18,835 nucleotides of DNA, taken from positions 1-18,835 of the forward strand of contig JAHKZS010000160.1 in the NCBI GenBank assembly GCA_020626545.1, in the 5' to 3' direction. This document shows positions 14,293 through 18,835 of this stretch, piece after piece. Each line of letters opens with the position of its first letter. Position 1 is the stretch's first letter. Origin of the DNA: a bacterium. Its GTDB lineage: Bacteria; Bacillota; Clostridia; Oscillospirales; Acutalibacteraceae. The position numbers were made by a program, and so were the translations under genes. The notes below the pieces were generated by a model. The model searched no databases, was not told where the DNA came from, and worked only from the letters and a program-made list of their open reading frames with translations.

Positions 14293-14394
14293 TAAGAGTT
14301 AAGAGGTAAAAGTTAAAACAGGTTTAGCCCTTAACTTTTAACTCTTACAGCGCCCAAAGCGGCGCGGGTATCCCCGCACCACTTCGGACTGTAA
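14293..14394 (-). ncRNA. Two-hairpin intercistronic RNA element between dnaK and dnaJ
   Basis: First hairpin (14394-14345): TTACAG/CTGTAA, a small internal loop, then 15 paired bases CCGAAGTGGTGCGGG against CCCGCGCCGCTTTGG (three G-U pairs), with a GATA loop. Second hairpin (14347-14293): TAAGAGTTA plus AAAGTTAA on one arm against TTAACTTT and TAACTCTTA on the other, with a 7-base bulge and a 14-base loop. Together they fill most of the gap from six bases after the dnaK stop to just before the dnaJ ribosome site. No U-run follows, so this is not a classic terminator. It may be an mRNA processing or stability element, or an inserted dispersed repeat. Confidence 0.65.
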
Positions 14395-14400
14395 TTTATA

Positions 14401-16248
14401 TTATTTGTTTTCGTCGTCAACGTCTGTAAAATCAGCGTCATAAACGTTATCAGCTCCGCCGGGGTTGCCCTGAGGCTGTTCAGCGCCGGGCTGTGCTCCG
14501 GGAGCGCCCTGAGGATTAGCCTGCTGGTAAAGCTTAGCGCTTACATCGTAGAGAGATTTCTGTAAATCCTCTTTAGCTGTGTCAATTAAGGACTTGTCAT
14601 TCTTGGAGATAGCGTCCTTTAAAGCCGCTGTCTTAGAAGAAATTGTATCCTTATCAGCGGGATCGAGCTTGTCGCCGTTCTCATTAACAAGCTTCTCAGC
14701 CTGGTAAACCATATTCTCGGCTTCGTTCTTAGCGTCGATTTCTTCTCTGCGCTTTTTATCCTCAGCCGCGAACTGCTCAGCTTCCTTAACAGCCTTATCG
14801 ATATCTTCCTTGCTCATATTCGATGAGGAAGAAATTGTGATAGCCTGCTCTCTGCCTGTGCCGAGATCCTTAGCGCTTACGTTAACGATACCGTTAGCGT
14901 CAATATCGAAAGTAACCTCAATCTGAGGAACGCCTCTCATAGCGGGAGCGATACCTGTAAGAGCGAAAAGTCCGAGCTGTTTATTATCTCTCGCGAATTC
15001 ACGCTCACCCTGGAGAACGTTGATTTCAACCTGTGTCTGATTATCAGCCGCGGTCGAGAAAATCTGGCTCTTCTTAGTCGGGATAGTAGTATTTCTGTCG
15101 ATAATCTTTGTCATTACGCCGCCCATAGTTTCAACACCGAGTGAAAGAGGAGTAACGTCGAGGAGGAGAAGTCCGTCAACTTCGCCGCCGAGTACGCCCG
15201 CCTGGATAGCGGCGCCGATTGCAACACATTCATCGGGGTTAATACCCTTAAAGGGATCTTTACCGATGAGCTTCTTAACAGCTTCCTGTACAGCGGGGAT
15301 TCTTGAGGAACCGCCGACCATAAGAACCTTATCAATTTCGCCGATCTGTAAACCTGAGTCGGAAAGAGCGGAGCGAACAGGACCCATAGTAGCTTCTACG
15401 AGGTCAGCTGTGAGCTCGTCAAACTTAGCTCTTGTTAATGTTAAATCCATATGCTTAGGACCTGTAGCGTCAGCGGTAATAAAAGGAAGGTTGATAGCCG
15501 CCTGAGTTACGCCCGAAAGCTCAATCTTAGCTTTTTCAGCAGCGTCCTTTAATCTCTGCATAGCCATTTTATCGGAGCTTAAATCTACTCCGTCGGATGT
15601 CTTAAATTCGGAAACCATCCAGTCGATGATTCTCTTATCGAAGTCGTCGCCGCCGAGACGGTTATTACCAGCGGTAGCTAAAACTTCCTGAACGCCGTCT
15701 CCCATTTCGATAATACTTACATCGAAAGTACCGCCGCCGAGGTCGTAAACCATAACCTTCTGGTCGTTTTCTTTATCGACGCCGTAAGATAACGCCGCCG
15801 CTGTAGGCTCGTTGATAATACGCTTAACATCGAGACCGGCGATTTTACCGGCATCCTTAGTAGCCTGACGCTGAGCGTCTGTGAAGTACGCGGGAACTGT
15901 GATAACGGCCTGAGTTACTGTTTCGCCGAGATAAGCTTCGGCGTCAGCCTTTAACTTCTGAAGAATCATTGCGGAAATCTCCTGGGGAGTAAAGTTCTTT
16001 CCGTCGATATTAACCTTATAAGAACTACCCATTTCTCTCTTAATAGAAGAAACTGTTTTGTCAGGGTTTGTGATAGCCTGGCGCTTAGCGACCTGACCTA
16101 CCATTCTCTCTCCGTCCTTAGAGAAAGCTACTACGGAAGGAGTAGTTCTCGCGCCTTCCGCGTTAGCGATTACGACAGGCTCGCCGCCTTCGATTACCGC
16201 TACACATGAATTAGTTGTACCTAAGTCTATACCTATTGTTTTTGCCAT
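14401..16248 (-). CDS. dnaK: Chaperone protein DnaK (Hsp70)
   Basis: DnaK is the ATP-driven Hsp70 that binds unfolded chains with DnaJ and GrpE. The 615 residues show the phosphate loop GIDLGTTNS (6-14), [17 protein letters not shown] (119-135), the second phosphate motif [12 protein letters not shown] (167-178), the interdomain linker [11 protein letters not shown] (360-370) and a beta-domain/lid with a Gln/Gly/Pro-rich tail ending [12 protein letters not shown]. The length and N-terminal lobe fit Gram-positive DnaK, which lacks an insert found in proteobacteria. GGAGG lies eight bases before the ATG, the best ribosome site in the operon, which suits high expression. It follows grpE by 46 bp. 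Confidence 0.98.
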   Translation of the reverse strand: MAKTIGIDLGTTNSCVAVIEGGEPVVIANAEGARTTPSVVAFSKDGERMVGQVAKRQAITNPDKTVSSIKREMGSSYKVNIDGKNFTPQEISAMILQKLKADAEAYLGETVTQAVITVPAYFTDAQRQATKDAGKIAGLDVKRIINEPTAAALSYGVDKENDQKVMVYDLGGGTFDVSIIEMGDGVQEVLATAGNNRLGGDDFDKRIIDWMVSEFKTSDGVDLSSDKMAMQRLKDAAEKAKIELSGVTQAAINLPFITADATGPKHMDLTLTRAKFDELTADLVEATMGPVRSALSDSGLQIGEIDKVLMVGGSSRIPAVQEAVKKLIGKDPFKGINPDECVAIGAAIQAGVLGGEVDGLLLLDVTPLSLGVETMGGVMTKIIDRNTTIPTKKSQIFSTAADNQTQVEINVLQGEREFARDNKQLGLFALTGIAPAMRGVPQIEVTFDIDANGIVNVSAKDLGTGREQAITISSSSNMSKEDIDKAVKEAEQFAAEDKKRREEIDAKNEAENMVYQAEKLVNENGDKLDPADKDTISSKTAALKDAISKNDKSLIDTAKEDLQKSLYDVSAKLYQQANPQGAPGAQPGAEQPQGNPGGADNVYDADFTDVDDENK

Positions 16249-16294
16249 AATAATTACCTCCGTAAATTTTCTAAAAAATATTGTATTCTATTAA

Positions 16295-16852
16295 TCAGTC
16301 GCAGTTAGCAACCTGTACCATAGCGTGTCTTATAATTTTATCTCCGATTTTATATCCTTTCTGGAATACCGCGGAAACTTTGTTTTCCTCGAAATCCTCG
16401 CTCTCGATTTTAGCGACAGCGTTGTGAAGATTCGGGTCGAAATCGTCGCCCACCTCGCAAAACGCCTCGACCTTTAATTTATCGAGCGAAGCTTTGAGCT
16501 GGCTTGTTACAAGCTCGAGTCCTTTTTTGAACTCCTCGGGGATATCTTCCATATTCTGAGTAGCCATTGTAAGGCTGTCGGCTACGGGTAAAATTTCCTC
16601 GACCGCCTTAGCGGTAGCGTCGTCGTAGATGCCGAGCTTTTCGGCGGAAGTACGCTTACGATAGTTGTCGTACTCGGCGGCAAGCCTCATACGCTTATCC
16701 TTTTCCTCGGCGAGCTCTTTTTCGAGCTTTTCGATTTTTTCCGCGGATTTATTCTTCTTGGTTTTCTTTTTATCCGCTTTCTTTTCGGCTGTTTTTTCTT
16801 CCGCTGTTTCTTCTACAGCTTCTTCGGTTTTCTTAGTCTTTTCTTCAGCCAT
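16295..16852 (-). CDS. grpE: Nucleotide exchange factor GrpE
   Basis: GrpE releases ADP from DnaK. The 185-residue protein has a Glu/Lys-rich disordered N-terminus (1-36), a long coiled-coil dimerisation helix (about 37-75) with E-Y-D-N-Y-R-K-R-T (60-68), and the C-terminal beta domain with H-N-A-V (143-146), V-x-x-V-F-Q-K-G-Y-K-I-G-D-K-I-I-R and the closing V-Q-V-A-N. Three in-frame ATGs lie at the start: 16861 overlaps the hrcA stop (ATGA), 16858 is next, and 16852 is preceded by AGGG at nine bases. I chose 16852 on spacing; adding MMK would not alter the function. It lies between hrcA and dnaK, the standard order. Confidence 0.95.
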   Translation of the reverse strand: MAEEKTKKTEEAVEETAEEKTAEKKADKKKTKKNKSAEKIEKLEKELAEEKDKRMRLAAEYDNYRKRTSAEKLGIYDDATAKAVEEILPVADSLTMATQNMEDIPEEFKKGLELVTSQLKASLDKLKVEAFCEVGDDFDPNLHNAVAKIESEDFEENKVSAVFQKGYKIGDKIIRHAMVQVANCD

Positions 16853-16857
16853 TTTCA

Positions 16858-17889
16858 TCATCCCTTTCTCACTAATTCGCTTATTAACTCTGAGACGGTT
16901 TTCGCGGTAAATTCGAGAATGGAAATCGCCTTTTTGTAGTCGGTTCGTATCGAACCGATAAGAGCAAGCGTACCGGCAGGTTGGTTTTCAATATTATACC
17001 TTGCGCTTATTAAGGAACTGCGCCTTAACAGCGGCGAGGGATTTTCTCTGCCTATATATATGTTAGTGCCGTCAGGCACATTACCAAGCAACTTTTCGCA
17101 CTCGCTGTTGTCGCCTAAAAACTCGAGAATACTTCTCGCGGAGTTTAAATCCAGCTCGCTTTGGTAGAGCAGCCTCGTACTTCCCGAAGTGTATACATTC
17201 ATTCCCGAAGCCTCCGCGCAGGCATCCATAACCGCCATCAGCATATCAGGCATCAGAAGTCCCAGCTCTCCGAACGACGCCGCGAATGTCTGGGCGAACG
17301 GCTGGTTAACCGAGCTTAGAGGTCTGCCCGCGAGCGCCTCGTTAAGCGAGCGGTCGAACACGTTAAGCATTTCGGGCGTTATATCGAAGTCGCACCTGAA
17401 TAGTCGGCTTTTTACCATTCCCGACGAGGTTATAAGCACCAGCATCGAAGTGAACCGCCCTGTCTGTACAAACTTAATACGATGAACGCGGGCGTTTTCT
17501 CCCGGCGGAGTAGTAGCTATCGCCACAGTCGCGAGAAGCTCTGAAAGAATCTCTCCCGAGGTTTTCAGTATATGTTCGGGAGCGTCGCAGGAGCTTTGCA
17601 ACCGGCTTTCGATATAGCGCTTAACTCTGTCCTCAGGTTCCTTAATCTTTAAGATATTATCAACGTAGTATCGGTATCCGAGCTCGGTAGGAACACGTCC
17701 CGCCGAGGTGTGCGGTTGAACAAGAAAACCTTTCTCGGTAAGGTCGGCAAGCTCGTTACGTATAGTAGCGGAGCTTACGTTAAGCCCTTCCTCGTTCATA
17801 AGCGCTTTTGATCCTATCGGCTCGCCGCAGGCGATATAGTTCTCAATTACAGCAGCGAGGATTTTTTGTTTTCGTGGAGCAATTGTCAT
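16858..17889 (-). CDS. hrcA: Heat-inducible transcription repressor HrcA
   Basis: HrcA binds CIRCE operators and represses class I heat-shock genes; its activity depends on GroEL in known systems. The 343 residues begin with a winged-helix domain (R-K-Q-K-I-L, then G-S-K-A-L, S-S-A-T-I-R-N-E-L-A-D-L, and H-T-S-A-G-R-V-P-T). A GAF-like dimerisation domain and a C-terminal region with Y-N-I-E-N-Q-P-A-G-T-L-A-L-I-G-S-I-R-T-D-Y follow. GAGG lies eight bases before ATG 17889. A perfect CIRCE sits 45-71 bp upstream, so the gene represses its own operon (hrcA-grpE-dnaK-dnaJ). Confidence 0.97.
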   Translation of the reverse strand: MTIAPRKQKILAAVIENYIACGEPIGSKALMNEEGLNVSSATIRNELADLTEKGFLVQPHTSAGRVPTELGYRYYVDNILKIKEPEDRVKRYIESRLQSSCDAPEHILKTSGEILSELLATVAIATTPPGENARVHRIKFVQTGRFTSMLVLITSSGMVKSRLFRCDFDITPEMLNVFDRSLNEALAGRPLSSVNQPFAQTFAASFGELGLLMPDMLMAVMDACAEASGMNVYTSGSTRLLYQSELDLNSARSILEFLGDNSECEKLLGNVPDGTNIYIGRENPSPLLRRSSLISARYNIENQPAGTLALIGSIRTDYKKAISILEFTAKTVSELISELVRKG

Positions 17890-17933
17890 TTTGTTTTCCT
17901 CGACTATAATGATTTACTGTTATTTTTCAGGAA

Positions 17934-17960
17934 TTAGCACTCTCGTCTTGCGAGTGCTAA
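17934..17960 (-). promoter_or_regulatory. CIRCE operator (HrcA binding site)
   Basis: TTAGCACTC (17934-17942), a 9-bp spacer and GAGTGCTAA (17952-17960) match the CIRCE consensus at every position. It lies just downstream of the predicted hrcA start site (near 17968), where HrcA binding would block the operon. Confidence 0.98.
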
Positions 17961-17974
17961 TTCTTACAGTTATT

Positions 17975-18003
17975 AATTTAGCACTAAAGTCAGAAAAAGT
18001 CAA
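17975..18003 (-). promoter_or_regulatory. Sigma-A-type promoter of hrcA-grpE-dnaK-dnaJ
   Basis: The minus strand reads TTGACT (18003-17998), a 17-bp spacer, then TAAATT (17980-17975). The spacer/-10 junction also forms TTTAGTGCTAAA, whose plus strand contains TTAGCACT (17978-17985), a CIRCE-like half-site overlapping the -10 box. Confidence 0.85.
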
Positions 18004-18085
18004 TACTATTCATTAAAATTTTTCCTCGTTTTCACAAAACTGTCATTTTAAGCCGTTTTTAAGCGGAAAAACCTTTTAATTTATG

Positions 18086-18114
18086 TTGACTTTAAGGCGA
18101 TTTACTTCTATAAT
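18086..18114 (+). promoter_or_regulatory. Strong sigma-A-type promoter of the 87-residue membrane protein gene
   Basis: TTGACT (18086-18091), a 17-bp spacer and a perfect TATAAT (18109-18114). The start site would be near 18121, leaving a leader of only about 15 nt that is mostly ribosome binding site. Confidence 0.88.
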
Positions 18115-18135
18115 ACTTGGGAGAAGGTGAATAAA

Positions 18136-18399
18136 ATGCAGATTTTAGATATAATGTACCTGGTACTCTGGGGCGGACTCGCGCTTTACTGCATACTTTC
18201 CGCGCGCAGAATCAGCCCTATACTATATATATTGGGCGGATTTTTTGTTTTTATGTTTACGTGGTATCTGGTAAACGATTTAATCGCCGTAAATCTGTTC
18301 GCGGGAATATATAACTGGATTTTCAGGGGAATATGCGTAGTTTTTCTGGCTGTTGTAGTTATAATTTATGTTATAATCAAGAAGAATTCTAAAGAATAG
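18136..18399 (+). CDS. Small three-helix membrane protein, unknown function
   Basis: I do not recognise a family. The 87 residues form three hydrophobic helices at about 4-22, 28-50 and 58-81, with short basic loops (ARR after helix 1, IKK at the end) and no soluble domain. ATG 18136 is chosen because AAGGTG (18124-18129) lies six bases upstream; a GTG at 18127 overlaps that site. The promoter is near consensus. The gene is divergent from hrcA and on the same strand as rpsT, which has a separate promoter. I see no GC-rich terminator after it; the following AT-rich palindrome CTTTTTTTAAAAAAAG (18424-18439) is only a weak candidate. Confidence 0.72.
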   Translation: MQILDIMYLVLWGGLALYCILSARRISPILYILGGFFVFMFTWYLVNDLIAVNLFAGIYNWIFRGICVVFLAVVVIIYVIIKKNSKE

Positions 18400-18440
18400 C
18401 GAAAAATTTACGAAAAAACTAACTTTTTTTAAAAAAAGAC

Positions 18441-18469
18441 TTGCAATTTACGATTTATAATGGTATTAT
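18441..18469 (+). promoter_or_regulatory. Promoter of rpsT
   Basis: TTGCAA (18441-18446), a 17-bp spacer and TATTAT (18464-18469). The start site would be near 18476, giving a leader of about 44 nt that ends in AAGGAGG. A second TATAAT inside the spacer (18456-18461) has no suitable -35 box. Confidence 0.7.
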
Positions 18470-18519
18470 ACTATGTACGTGACTAATAAAGGATTTTAAA
18501 TTTTTAAGGAGGTGCGACA

Positions 18520-18780
18520 ATGCCTAACATTAAATCAGCTAAAAAGCGCGTTAAGGTAATTGCTACAAAGACAGCTCGCAACAAGGACACTAAGTCCGCT
18601 CTTAAAACTGCTATAAAGAAAGCTTATGTTGCTATTGAGAGTAACGCCGATAATAAAGCTGAAGCAGTTAGCTTTGCTGTTAAGAAGATTGATCAGGCCG
18701 CGGCTAAGGGTATTCTTCATAAGAATAAGGCAGCAAGAAGCAAGTCAAATCTCGCAAAGCGTCTTAACGCAAGCGCTTAA
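18520..18780 (+). CDS. rpsT: 30S ribosomal protein S20
   Basis: S20 binds 16S rRNA early in small-subunit assembly. The 86-residue, Lys/Ala-rich, all-helical protein starts [10 protein letters not shown] and ends [17 protein letters not shown], the family pattern, at normal length. AAGGAGG lies seven bases before the ATG. It has its own promoter and a strong terminator, so it is a single-gene unit. Its position near hrcA and its opposite orientation fit the arrangement known in Bacillus-like genomes, but the genes usual between them are absent. Confidence 0.97.
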   Translation: MPNIKSAKKRVKVIATKTARNKDTKSALKTAIKKAYVAIESNADNKAEAVSFAVKKIDQAAAKGILHKNKAARSKSNLAKRLNASA

Positions 18781-18796
18781 CTTAAAATGACTATTG

Positions 18797-18828
18797 TTCC
18801 CGGCTTTTTAGCCGGGAATTACTTTTTT
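18797..18828 (+). terminator. Terminator of rpsT
   Basis: A 9-bp perfect stem TTCCCGGCT/AGCCGGGAA (18797-18805 with 18810-18818) closes a T4 loop, and six Ts (18823-18828) follow. It begins 16 bp after the rpsT stop. Confidence 0.93.
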
Positions 18829-18835
18829 GTAACTG

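Noticed and set aside
14293..14394. dnaK-dnaJ hairpins as an ordinary terminator
   Set aside because: No T-run follows either stem on the minus strand, and dnaJ follows with a good ribosome site, so the pair more likely acts within the transcript.

Overview
The window looks like chromosomal DNA of an anaerobic, Gram-positive member of the Clostridia, most like the Ruminococcus/Oscillospiraceae group. The reasons are the hrcA-grpE-dnaK-dnaJ-prmA order behind a perfect CIRCE operator, a 615-residue Gram-positive-type DnaK, strong GGAGG ribosome binding sites, sigma-A promoters with 17-bp spacers, and surface-type proteins with Pro/Thr/Glu linkers. The genus assignment is inference. Nearly everything is on the minus strand; only an IS remnant at the left edge, a small membrane-protein gene and rpsT are on the plus strand.

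Layout, left to right. (1) 1-184: the right end of an ISL3-like insertion sequence (last 39 transposase codons, hairpin, terminal repeat), ending within a few bases of the U-tract of the next terminator. (2) 186-4269: a malQ-glgP operon for glycogen and maltodextrin use, with its own promoter flanked by two near-identical ~20-bp direct repeats exactly 105 bp apart. (3) 4331-8239: a five-gene operon, in transcription order a MIF-like tautomerase, a YjbQ-family protein, ddl, murF and a HAD phosphatase. It has a clear promoter with a 15-bp tandem duplication and ends at a strong terminator. (4) 8285-11312: a probable three-gene unit, transcribed as a membrane protein with an acidic block followed by a Lys-Ala-Thr repeat tail, then a zinc-ribbon/transmembrane/extracellular protein, then an Mrp/ApbC P-loop ATPase. 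(5) 11397-12126: a four-helix membrane protein with an acidic tail, of unknown function. (6) 12127-18003: prmA and the heat-shock operon hrcA-grpE-dnaK-dnaJ under CIRCE/HrcA control, with two large hairpins filling the dnaK-dnaJ gap. (7) 18086-18828, plus strand: an 87-residue membrane protein and rpsT, each with its own promoter.

Functionally, MalQ disproportionates maltodextrins and GlgP phosphorolyses glucan chains to glucose 1-phosphate. Ddl and MurF are consecutive steps that make D-Ala-D-Ala and attach it to the UDP-MurNAc-tripeptide. HrcA, GrpE, DnaK and DnaJ form the Hsp70 system and its feedback repressor. PrmA and S20 belong to ribosome modification and structure. Most of the window is conserved housekeeping sequence. 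The less explained parts are the dnaK-dnaJ RNA element, the repeat pair at the malQ promoter, the two unknown membrane proteins at 9187-11177, and leader regions with alternative pairings. I saw no CRISPR array, tRNA, rRNA or phage genes, and no gene-free stretch above 300 bases.
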